NCBI GenBank assembly: GCA_964651755.1
Contig: CAZYZD010000099.1
Location: 1-7,031, forward strand
Direction: 5' to 3'
DNA from: QNZT01 sp964651755
GTDB taxonomy: Bacteria > Campylobacterota > Campylobacteria > Campylobacterales > QNZT01
Length of the DNA stretch: 7,031 nt
Positions 1 to 4,838 of this stretch are shown here, piece by piece; within the stretch, counting starts at the first letter, position 1; each line of letters begins with the position of its first letter. A model generated the notes under the pieces. It saw only the letters and a program-made list of their open reading frames with translations. It was not told the origin of the DNA and did not search any database. The translations under genes and the position numbers were made by a program.

Positions 1-432
1 ATCATCCACACCAACAAAGGTGACATGAAACTCAAACTATACAAAGACGAAGCGCCAAACACCGTTGCGAACTTCGCACACCTCGCACAGACAGGTTTTT
101 ACGACAACCTCAGTTTTCACAGAGTCATCCCCGGCTTTATGGCACAGGGTGGATGTCCACACGGAACAGGAACCGGCGGACCTGGCTGGGCGATCAAATG
201 TGAAACCAGCACCAACGTACATAAACATGAAAAAGGAACACTCTCCATGGCACATGCGGGACCAAACACAGGCGGAAGCCAGTTTTTCATCTGCTTCGTC
301 CCATGCCCGCACCTTGACGGCGTGCACACTGTTTTCGGCGGTATCGATCCAAACGACAAAGAGAGTATGGCGGTACTCGACAGCATCGAAGGACAGGATA
401 AAATCGAATCTATCGAAATCGTTGCGGAGTAA
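1..432 (+). CDS. Cyclophilin-type peptidyl-prolyl cis-trans isomerase (5' end missing)
   Basis: Catalyses cis-trans isomerisation of X-Pro peptide bonds and so assists protein folding. The frame is open from base 1, and its first residues (IIHTNKGD) match the first beta strand of small bacterial cyclophilins, so probably only a few N-terminal residues lie outside the window. The internal ATG at 25 is therefore not the real start. Cyclophilin signatures appear in order: FHRVIPGFMAQGG, holding the catalytic Arg and an active-site Gln; GPNTGGSQFFI, the substrate-groove segment; and LDGVHTVFG near the C-terminus. The visible 143 residues fit a single-domain enzyme of PpiB size. Any signal peptide would have to lie outside the window, but the position of the first strand makes a cytoplasmic form likely. 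A terminator follows ten bases after the stop, so this gene ends its transcript. The family call is very secure; the exact paralogue is not. Confidence 0.95.
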   Translation: MIHTNKGDMKLKLYKDEAPNTVANFAHLAQTGFYDNLSFHRVIPGFMAQGGCPHGTGTGGPGWAIKCETSTNVHKHEKGTLSMAHAGPNTGGSQFFICFVPCPHLDGVHTVFGGIDPNDKESMAVLDSIEGQDKIESIEIVAE

Positions 433-441
433 TCACTTCAT

Positions 442-472
442 GAGAGAGGGATTTTCCTCTCTTCTTTCTTTT
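442..472 (+). terminator. Intrinsic terminator after the cyclophilin gene
   Basis: A 7-bp perfect stem (AGAGAGG at 443-449 with CCTCTCT at 456-462) encloses a 6-base loop (GATTTT). A G-T pair at 442/463 can extend it. A pyrimidine run rich in T (TCTTTCTTTT, 463-472) follows. It lies ten bases after the stop codon and separates this gene from the toxin-antitoxin promoter downstream. Confidence 0.85.
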
Positions 473-502
473 CATACCATTACCACCGTATAATACTAAC
501 CC

Positions 503-531
503 TTTACAAGCTCTATGAAAAAGAGTATAAT
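503..531 (+). promoter_or_regulatory. Sigma-70-type promoter of the toxin-antitoxin operon
   Basis: TTTACA at 503-508 and a perfect TATAAT at 526-531 are separated by 17 bases, which is the consensus spacing. Transcription would begin near 538, about 30 bases before the antitoxin ATG at 569. That ATG has a purine-rich ribosome site (AGAGGG, 556-561) seven bases upstream. Such pairs are normally autorepressed by the antitoxin binding at the promoter. The octamer GTATAATA occurs at 488-495 and again at 525-532 over the -10 box and could be part of such an operator, but this is only a suggestion. Confidence 0.75.
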
Positions 532-568
532 AGTCCCTGAAAAAGGAACATAAAAAGAGGGATAAATC

Positions 569-808
569 ATGGTGCAGACAAAAATCACCCTTACAGAAGA
601 ATTAACCAATTTTTTATCATTTCACAAAGAGCTGGGCTTTAAAAACAAAAGCGATATGATCCGTGAAGCATTAACTTCTTTAAAACAAAAACTTGAAGAG
701 GAGAAACTGGCACAATCTGCCCGTATCTACAGCGAACTTTATGAAAATGATGAAGAGATAAAAGAGTGGTGTGAAGATGCCATAAAAGAGTGGGATAATG
801 ATCTTTAA
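569..808 (+). CDS. Ribbon-helix-helix antitoxin of a MazF/PemK-type toxin
   Basis: A 79-residue protein that is very probably the antitoxin and DNA-binding autorepressor of the toxin that follows. Residues 3-12 (QTKITLTEEL) form the expected DNA-contacting beta strand. Two helices follow, about 13-25 and 27-45, with the NKSDMIREAL segment typical of CopG-like ribbon-helix-helix proteins at the start of the second. The rest (about 42-79) is strongly charged and acidic with several aromatics (ENDEEIKEWCEDAIKEW). This fits the flexible tail by which such antitoxins wrap and neutralise the toxin. Its last four codons overlap the toxin start (stop 806-808, toxin ATG 798), which implies translational coupling. 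The strand-helix-helix layout differs from the AbrB-type fold of E. coli MazE, so no gene symbol is given. The fold is inferred from sequence pattern, and the role is supported by the neighbour. Confidence 0.85.
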   Translation: MVQTKITLTEELTNFLSFHKELGFKNKSDMIREALTSLKQKLEEEKLAQSARIYSELYENDEEIKEWCEDAIKEWDNDL

Positions 809-1151
809 AAGAGGCGATATCATTGATATTAATCTAAATACCGTCAAAGGCTCTGAAACTGGAAAAATAAGACCTTGTATTATCGTCACAAACAATACTT
901 ATAATGCAAGAGTTCCCGTTTTGCAAGTTATACCCATTACTAACTGGAGTGAGAAAAAAGCACAAATCATCTCCAATGTAACACTGAAAAAAGAGCTCCA
1001 AAACGGACTGACAAAAAAATCTATAGCTGACTGTCTTCAAACCAGACCTGTCGATATCAAAGCGAGATTTGTCAAAAAACGGGGAAGTTTAGATAAAGAG
1101 ACATTGCAAAAAATAGATTATGCGCTCAAAAAGGTCTTCGGGCTGGACTAG
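798..1151 (+). CDS. mazF: MazF/PemK-family endoribonuclease toxin
   Basis: A 117-residue type II toxin expected to cut mRNA at short sequence motifs when its antitoxin is degraded. The N-terminus carries the family signature RGDI (residues 5-8), then GSETGKIRPCIIV (18-30). R25 in the RP pair and T48 in PITN fall at the same numbers as the catalytic Arg and Thr of Bacillus MazF. The C-terminal part retains IADCLQTRPVD followed by RF and a G-x-L turn, matching the usual SxxxcxQiRxvd...R...G.L pattern. Length is normal for the family and nothing looks disabled. Its ATG lies inside the antitoxin gene, 11 bases overlapping, so the two are one operon. Two consecutive 60-base lines of this gene are about 37% GC, against roughly 45-60% in the cyclophilin lines checked, consistent with horizontal acquisition. 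Cleavage specificity cannot be read from sequence. Confidence 0.93.
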   Translation: MIFKRGDIIDINLNTVKGSETGKIRPCIIVTNNTYNARVPVLQVIPITNWSEKKAQIISNVTLKKELQNGLTKKSIADCLQTRPVDIKARFVKKRGSLDKETLQKIDYALKKVFGLD

Positions 1152-1201
1152 AACACTGTATGGTTTGAAACATATTTTAGAATACAAAACCAAACTTTTG
1201 C

Positions 1202-1207
1202 TACACT
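1202..1207 (+). promoter_or_regulatory. Possible -10 element for yjdM
   Basis: TACACT at 1202-1207 lies in the T-rich context TTTTGCTACACT. It would start a transcript near 1214, with a 20-base leader containing the ribosome site AAGGAA (1223-1228). No convincing -35 is present at the usual distance, which is common in Campylobacterota. There is no terminator between the toxin gene and here, so read-through from the toxin-antitoxin operon is also possible. Confidence 0.4.
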
Positions 1208-1233
1208 ATCACAAATTTTACAAAGGAAATATC

Positions 1234-1578
1234 ATGGATAAACTACCAAACTGCCCAAAATGCGGCAGCGAATATACTTACGAAGACGGCTCTTTGCTTG
1301 TCTGCCCTGAGTGTGGGTACGAGTGGAGTGCGGATGCGGCAGAGAGTGAAGAGGAAGGGCTTGTCGTCAAAGACGCCAACGGAAACATCCTTCAGGACGG
1401 TGACTCTGTAACGGTAATCAAAGACCTGAAAGTCAAAGGCAGCTCTTCAGGTATCAAAGCGGGTACGAAGATCAAAAACATCCGCCTGGTTGAGGGCAGC
1501 GACGGACACAACATAGACTGTAAGGTACCCGGCGTAGGTGCGATCAAACTCAAGCAGGAGTTCGTCAAAAAAGCGTAA
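1234..1578 (+). CDS. yjdM: YjdM/PhnA-family zinc-ribbon protein
   Basis: A 114-residue protein close in length and sequence to E. coli YjdM (formerly PhnA, despite having no demonstrated phosphonate role). Residues 1-30 form a zinc ribbon: C7-x2-C10, then C24-x2-C27, with the family-typical GSEYTYEDG between. The C-terminal domain (about 43-114) is the conserved PhnA beta-barrel, recognisable by VVKDANGN, DGDSVTVIKDLKVKGSSS, KIKNIRLVEG and a terminal LKQEFVKKA. The start at 1234 is chosen because AAGGAA lies five bases upstream and the protein then begins exactly as the family does. The frame is open upstream to an ATG at 1120, but that extension lies partly inside the toxin gene and has no homology character. 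Molecular function is unknown; metal binding by the four cysteines is a safe inference. Confidence 0.95.
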   Translation: MDKLPNCPKCGSEYTYEDGSLLVCPECGYEWSADAAESEEEGLVVKDANGNILQDGDSVTVIKDLKVKGSSSGIKAGTKIKNIRLVEGSDGHNIDCKVPGVGAIKLKQEFVKKA

Positions 1579-1591
1579 CAACACTTTTAAA

Positions 1592-1617
1592 AGCGGGGTC
1601 TGTTACACGACTCCGCT
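1592..1617 (-). terminator. Hairpin terminator enclosing the repressor stop codon
   Basis: AGCGGGGTC (1592-1600) pairs with GACTCCGCT (1609-1617) over 9 bp with one G-T wobble and an 8-base loop. Read leftward, the stem is followed at once by CTTTTAAAAG, a short T tract, so it suits termination of the leftward S24 repressor gene. On the plus strand the bases after the stem are not T-rich, so it is a poorer terminator for yjdM. The repressor's own stop codon (TAA at 1605-1603) sits in the loop. Confidence 0.65.
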
Positions 1618-2262
1618 CATACTTCCTACAACCTTTCCGATCACTTCTACATCCTCTACAGGTACAGATTCTGTCGCATACTGCTGATTGTCCGAAATCA
1701 GATCCAGCGTACCGCTGCTTTTGAGATAGAGACGTTTGACAAAGAGTCCGGTAGGTGTCGAAACAACAAAAATACCGCTTTTTCGGATATCTTTCATCGT
1801 ACGGTTGATAAAGATAATATCGCCATCTTTGAAAGTAGGCTCCATAGAGTCTCCCAGAACATTAATAGAATCGATATTTTTGACTTCCCTCTCTCCTCCC
1901 AGTTTATCCACCATATGCGGATCAAGCGCAATTATCTCATGTTCTGCTTCGTAGTTGAATGCACCACCGCCGGCACTGGCATAGATATCGCCAAAGTAAC
2001 GGACATTGGCATATTTCTCCGTCTCCTCTTCCAGACTTCTGGTTGCCTGGTCATAAAAGAGCCAGTTGATGGAGATTTTCCTCTGAGCACAAAAGTTCAA
2101 AATCTCCTCATAGGGAATCTTGCCTCTGTTCTTCATCGTTGCAAAGGTAAGGTGATTGATACCCAGAGCATCGGCTACATCTTTGTCAAATACTTTTCTG
2201 TCTCCCACCTCTTTGGAGAGAATATCTTTGATTTTCGGCAAAATATTTTTCAAATCAAACAT
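1603..2262 (-). CDS. LexA/CI-like S24 self-cleaving transcriptional repressor
   Basis: A 219-residue regulator with an N-terminal DNA-binding domain and a C-terminal S24 peptidase domain. Residues about 24-50 (VFDKDVADALGINHLTFA...) look like a CI-type helix-turn-helix. A linker of about 70-93 leads to YASAGGG, where A97-G98 is the expected self-cleavage bond. The catalytic serine is S139 in GDSMEPTF and the lysine is K176 in GLFVKRLY, so the full Ser-Lys machinery is present. In this family, RecA filaments on damaged DNA trigger cleavage and release the repressor. The start at 2262 has AAGGAG six bases upstream. A perfect palindrome lies directly upstream at the predicted transcription start, which suggests autorepression. 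The divergent neighbour is a 33-codon ORF. It could be a prophage remnant or a host regulator; no other phage genes are present. The fold and peptidase calls are strong, but targets are unknown. Confidence 0.92.
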   Translation of the reverse strand: MFDLKNILPKIKDILSKEVGDRKVFDKDVADALGINHLTFATMKNRGKIPYEEILNFCAQRKISINWLFYDQATRSLEEETEKYANVRYFGDIYASAGGGAFNYEAEHEIIALDPHMVDKLGGEREVKNIDSINVLGDSMEPTFKDGDIIFINRTMKDIRKSGIFVVSTPTGLFVKRLYLKSSGTLDLISDNQQYATESVPVEDVEVIGKVVGSMSGVV

Positions 2263-2275
2263 GAAACTCCTTTTT

Positions 2276-2294
2276 ATATTTCATTTTGAAATAT
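2276..2294. promoter_or_regulatory. Perfect palindrome, candidate repressor operator
   Basis: ATATTTCA (2276-2283) and TGAAATAT (2287-2294) form a perfect 8-bp inverted repeat with a TTT centre. It lies between the repressor ribosome site (about 2268-2274) and its predicted -10 box (2296-2301), covering the expected transcription start. Dimeric CI-like repressors bind such sites, so autorepression is a natural reading. Binding itself is inferred. Confidence 0.55.
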
Positions 2295-2327
2295 TATTGT
2301 AACACAAAAAAGTTTTATATTACAATA
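2295..2327. promoter_or_regulatory. Overlapping divergent promoters built on one inverted repeat
   Basis: TATTGTAA (2295-2302) is repeated inverted as TTACAATA (2320-2327). Rightward, TTGTAA (2297-2302) and TACAAT (2321-2326) read as -35 and -10 with an 18-base spacer, feeding the small ORF at 2361. Leftward, the same arms read as TTGTAA (2325-2320) and TACAAT (2301-2296), again with an 18-base spacer, feeding the repressor gene. Each arm thus serves as -35 for one direction and -10 for the other. The hexamer matches are moderate, and the arms could alternatively be a protein-binding site. Confidence 0.5.
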
Positions 2328-2360
2328 TGCATAACAAAAAAAGAAGAAAAAGGATAAATT

Positions 2361-2462
2361 ATGACAATTAGAAACATTTTAGAGTATATCGGTGAGTCAT
2401 TTGAAATATTTTTCACAGCAATAGAGTATATGATGTTAAAATTAAATGAGAAAGTACTGTAA
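2361..2462 (+). CDS. Putative 33-residue amphipathic peptide next to the S24 repressor
   Basis: A short ORF supported by its setting: a plausible promoter at 2297-2326, the ribosome site AAGGA (2350-2354) six bases before the ATG, and a strong hairpin beginning at its stop codon. It does not resemble a family I recognise. The peptide begins MTIRNILEYIGESFEIFF and is predicted to be one helix. Hydrophobic residues fall at 3, 6, 7, 10, 14, 17, 18, 21, 24, 25, 28 and 32, the three-and-four spacing of an amphipathic helix. Charged residues (five Glu, two Lys, one Arg) lie on the other face, giving a net charge of about -2. It could sit at the membrane surface or pair with a partner helix, perhaps the repressor. 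Small amphipathic peptides under LexA control (for example TisB) are known toxins, but nothing here proves that role. Translation is unproven. Confidence 0.5.
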   Translation: MTIRNILEYIGESFEIFFTAIEYMMLKLNEKVL

Positions 2463-2481
2463 AGAGGGAATCCCTCTTTAC
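2459..2481. terminator. Bidirectional hairpin between the small ORF and carbonic anhydrase
   Basis: GTAAAGAGGG (2459-2468) pairs perfectly with CCCTCTTTAC (2472-2481) over 10 bp, leaving a 3-base loop (AAT). It begins within the small ORF's stop codon and lies ten bases beyond the leftward carbonic anhydrase stop (2492). The symmetrical stem ends in a TTTAC run on either strand, so it can serve both converging genes. The T tracts are short, which limits certainty about efficiency. Confidence 0.75.
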
Positions 2482-2491
2482 ATTCTATTGT

Positions 2492-3199
2492 CTATTGTGC
2501 AGCCATCAGTTCCTGGTCATCTCCAATATCATGTAAATCATCAATACCGGCTTTTTCCAAAACAGCATCAACCGGCAAAAAACGATGTTCAACAGGATCG
2601 AAATACTCCAGTTCGCCATTATCGAGATGGTAATACCACCCCTGTACAAAAATCTCCCCTTCTGCCACTTTACGTTTGACGGCAGGATAAGTCAGAAGGT
2701 TTTTCAACTGTTCGATAACATTGAACTTTTCTGTGGCAGAATAAAGTCTCTTTTTGTCTTCTTTCCCGACAAATGCAAGCGCTTGTTCTTTGGCACTCTC
2801 GCCAAAGCGCAGCCACTTTCGAACATGTGTCATTTCAATATTGTCCTCCGGGATATCCTGATAAAGACTTTTACATGCTCCACAGTCTGTATGTCCGCAA
2901 AGGATGATATTATCAACATTCAGTACGGTCAATGCATACTCTATCACAGCGGGTGTCGCGGAAGCTTCAGAGTCAGGATTGAACGGGGGTACAAAGTTAC
3001 CGATATTTCTGGCAATAAAAAGATCCCCCGGTTTAGTATAAGTGATAAGGTTCGGTACCACACGTGAATCGCTGCATGCGATAAAAAGTGTCCTGGGACT
3101 CTGCCCCTCATCTACCAGTTTTTGAAAAAGAGAAGAGTATTTTTTTCCATACTTCTTTTTAAACCGCTTATGACTTTTGATTAACGTTTCAGCACCCAT
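2492..3199 (-). CDS. Beta-class carbonic anhydrase
   Basis: Zinc enzyme that interconverts CO2 and bicarbonate in the cytoplasm. Numbered from the ATG at 3199 (235 residues), the zinc and catalytic residues are all visible: C42, D44 and R46 in CSDSR, and H103 and C106 in GHTDCGAC. The IARNIGN and AVIEYAL segments are also typical of the family. The start is placed at 3199 because AAAGGA (3211-3206) then has a six-base spacer; the in-frame GTG at 3205 would abut the ribosome site directly. The last roughly 25 residues after DPVEHRFLPVD are a variable acidic tail. The gene is divergent from the DUF1538 operon across about 120 bases holding a palindrome and both promoters. The enzyme could supply bicarbonate for biosynthesis or carbon fixation, or help in pH control; sequence alone does not decide between these. 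Confidence 0.96.
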   Translation of the reverse strand: MGAETLIKSHKRFKKKYGKKYSSLFQKLVDEGQSPRTLFIACSDSRVVPNLITYTKPGDLFIARNIGNFVPPFNPDSEASATPAVIEYALTVLNVDNIILCGHTDCGACKSLYQDIPEDNIEMTHVRKWLRFGESAKEQALAFVGKEDKKRLYSATEKFNVIEQLKNLLTYPAVKRKVAEGEIFVQGWYYHLDNGELEYFDPVEHRFLPVDAVLEKAGIDDLHDIGDDQELMAAQ

Positions 3200-3231
3200 T
3201 ACCACTCCTTTAAAACAGAAATTTTCAGGCT

Positions 3232-3237
3232 ATTATA
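3232..3237 (-). promoter_or_regulatory. -10 element of the carbonic anhydrase promoter
   Basis: Read leftward, 3237-3232 is a perfect TATAAT. It would start a transcript near 3225, leaving a leader of about 25 bases with the ribosome site AAAGGA (3211-3206). No good -35 lies 16-18 bases upstream; that stretch is occupied by the palindrome at 3238-3257, which suggests regulator-dependent control. Confidence 0.55.
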
Positions 3238-3257
3238 AGACATAACATGTAAAGTCT
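3238..3257. promoter_or_regulatory. Imperfect palindrome in the divergent carbonic anhydrase/DUF1538 region
   Basis: A 20-base near-palindrome with arms AGAC and GTCT around a central ACATGT; 16 of 20 positions are symmetric. It sits immediately upstream of the carbonic anhydrase -10 box, where a -35 would be, and about 30-50 bases upstream of the DUF1538 -10 boxes. It is placed to act as an operator for one or both directions. The binding protein is unknown, and chance symmetry in AT-rich DNA cannot be excluded. Confidence 0.4.
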
Positions 3258-3287
3258 GCTTTAGACAAATATTAACCATCTTTCAAG

Positions 3288-3306
3288 TATAATATTTATA
3301 TATAAT
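3288..3306 (+). promoter_or_regulatory. Tandem -10 elements for the DUF1538 operon
   Basis: Two perfect TATAAT hexamers occur at 3288-3293 and 3301-3306, upstream of the ATG at 3323. The first gives a leader of about 23 bases containing AAGG (3311-3314), which is eight bases before the ATG. The second would start transcription very close to the ribosome site and is less likely. Neither has a clear -35, as is common in Campylobacterota. Confidence 0.5.
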
Positions 3307-3322
3307 TCTCAAGGTTTACTTT

Positions 3323-4819
3323 ATGCTTAAAGAGTCACTTTTCATACTATTTGACGATTTAAAAAATGCATTTAAAGATCTTGTACCTATTATTCTCGTT
3401 GTTGCTTTTTTTCAGACATTTATTATTCGTTCTGTTCCGGAAAATCTTTTCTCCATTGTAACTGGACTTACGATAGTAGCCGTCGGACTGGCACTTTTCA
3501 TACGCGGTCTGGAGCTGGGTATCTTTCCCATCGGAGAGAGTCTGGCAATCAACTTCGCCAAAAAAGGCTCCCTCTTCTGGCTTTTACTTTTTGCATTTAC
3601 CATCGGTTTTGCCACGACCATTGCAGAACCTGCTCTTATTGCTATTGCCGATAAAGCGGCTGCTATCAGCAGTGGAAAAATAGATGCCACTTTTTTACGT
3701 TTAACTGTTGCTATGTCTGTAGGATTTGCTATTGCACTTGGGGTTTTTCGTATTTTGACGGGACATCCGATTCAGTACTACATTATCACAGGCTATATTT
3801 TGGTAGTCATTATCACTTTTTTTGCCCCCAAAGAGATCATCGGACTGGCATATGACAGCGGAGGAGTAACCACATCTACTGTCACTGTTCCGCTTGTCGC
3901 AGCACTTGGAATCGGTCTTGCCTCTTCCATCAAAGGGAGAAATCCTGCCATTGACGGTTTCGGGCTCATCGCTTTTGCTTCCCTGACACCTATGATTTTT
4001 GTACAACTTTACGGTATTTTTGTCTATGCTTTTATGCCGGAAGCTTCCGCAAATCTGACGACTATGGCAGAGGCAGTCACTGAAACAATCAAAAACACAG
4101 AAGTTTTCAATCCGTGGGATATCCTCTGGGATCTGGTAGCAGTCATTCGCGATGTCGCACCTATTTTGGCTGTTATATTTTTCTTTCAGTATGCCATCAT
4201 CAAAAAACCTGTTGCACATCTGCACAAAATTATACTTGGTATCATTCTTGTGGTTCTGGGACTGTATGCTTTTATCCTGGGTTTGGAGATGGGGCTTTTC
4301 CCCATCGGTGAAACTATTGCATTTCAGCTCACTTCTATGCAAAACAATCTACTGATCTACCTTTTCGGTTTTCTTATCGGTTTTTCCACCACCATGGCAG
4401 AACCTGCCCTGCTGGCAATCGCTATCAAAGCGGAAGAAGTCAGTGACAATAAAATCAACCAGAAGATACTGCGTATATCTGTGGCGCTGGGAGTTGCACT
4501 GGGAATCGCACTTGGAGCTTACCGGATTGTAGCGGGAGATCAGATTCATTATTATATCATTACAGGATATATTATTGTGATTATGATGACCTATTTTGCA
4601 CCAAAGTATATTATTCCCATTGCTTATGACAGCGGTGGGGTGACGACATCGACCGTAACTGTACCGCTGGTAGCAGCGCTGGGACTGGGGCTGGCAGAAA
4701 ATATCGAAGGACGAAATCCGCTGATCGACGGATTTGGATTGATTGCTTTTGCATCACTCTTTCCAATGATCACAGTTATGGGATACGGAATCTACGCCAC
4801 ATACAGAGCAAAAAAGTGA
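3323..4819 (+). CDS. Duplicated DUF1538 membrane transporter (UmpAB-like cation/proton antiporter family)
   Basis: A 498-residue polytopic inner-membrane protein made of two DUF1538 units. Repeated landmarks keep an exact 258-residue offset: GIFPIGE at 66 and GLFPIGE at 324; TTIAEPAL at 98 and TTMAEPAL at 356; AYDSGGVTTSTVTVPLVAALG at 176 and 434; GRNP-IDGFGLIAFASL at 205 and 463. Each half has about six or seven hydrophobic segments. The best-known members, UmpA and UmpB of Halomonas zincidurans, are two separate polypeptides reported to act together as a Na+(Li+,K+)/H+ antiporter; here both halves are fused. The conserved acidic and polar positions (E72/E330, E102/E360, D178/D436) are candidate ion-binding residues. 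It leads an operon with PII-like and CBS proteins 19 bases and further downstream, which suggests allosteric control of transport. Family membership is firm; substrate is inferred. Confidence 0.9.
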   Translation: MLKESLFILFDDLKNAFKDLVPIILVVAFFQTFIIRSVPENLFSIVTGLTIVAVGLALFIRGLELGIFPIGESLAINFAKKGSLFWLLLFAFTIGFATTIAEPALIAIADKAAAISSGKIDATFLRLTVAMSVGFAIALGVFRILTGHPIQYYIITGYILVVIITFFAPKEIIGLAYDSGGVTTSTVTVPLVAALGIGLASSIKGRNPAIDGFGLIAFASLTPMIFVQLYGIFVYAFMPEASANLTTMAEAVTETIKNTEVFNPWDILWDLVAVIRDVAPILAVIFFFQYAIIKKPVAHLHKIILGIILVVLGLYAFILGLEMGLFPIGETIAFQLTSMQNNLLIYLFGFLIGFSTTMAEPALLAIAIKAEEVSDNKINQKILRISVALGVALGIALGAYRIVAGDQIHYYIITGYIIVIMMTYFAPKYIIPIAYDSGGVTTSTVTVPLVAALGLGLAENIEGRNPLIDGFGLIAFASLFPMITVMGYGIYATYRAKK

Positions 4820-4838
4820 ATGCGATAAAGGAGAATTT

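Noticed and set aside
25..432. ATG at 25 as start of the cyclophilin gene
   Set aside because: The frame is open to base 1, and the eight residues upstream (IIHTNKGD) are the family's first strand; the gene is cut by the window edge.
489..494. TATAAT as an extra promoter upstream of the antitoxin
   Set aside because: No acceptable -35 at 16-18 bases, and it would overlap the region just after the terminator; the 503-531 promoter is much better.
228..550. 13-base repeat TGAAAAAGGAACA at 228-240 and 538-550
   Set aside because: One copy is inside cyclophilin coding sequence and the other in a purine-rich leader; a single A/G-rich 13-mer match is best treated as chance.
1120..1233. 38-residue N-terminal extension of yjdM from ATG 1120
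   Set aside because: It overlaps the toxin gene and has no family similarity, while ATG 1234 has a good ribosome site and gives the usual YjdM N-terminus.
1603..2481. Prophage or integrated element
   Set aside because: Only the repressor is phage-like; no integrase, structural gene, attachment-site repeat or tRNA target is visible in the window.
3200..3205. GTG at 3205 as carbonic anhydrase start
   Set aside because: It directly abuts the AAAGGA ribosome site with no spacer; ATG 3199 has six bases.
3701..4355. Long opposite-strand and alternate-frame ORFs across the DUF1538 gene
   Set aside because: They are shadows of a conserved coding frame, with Cys/Ser/Arg-rich translations, no ribosome sites and no recognisable domains.
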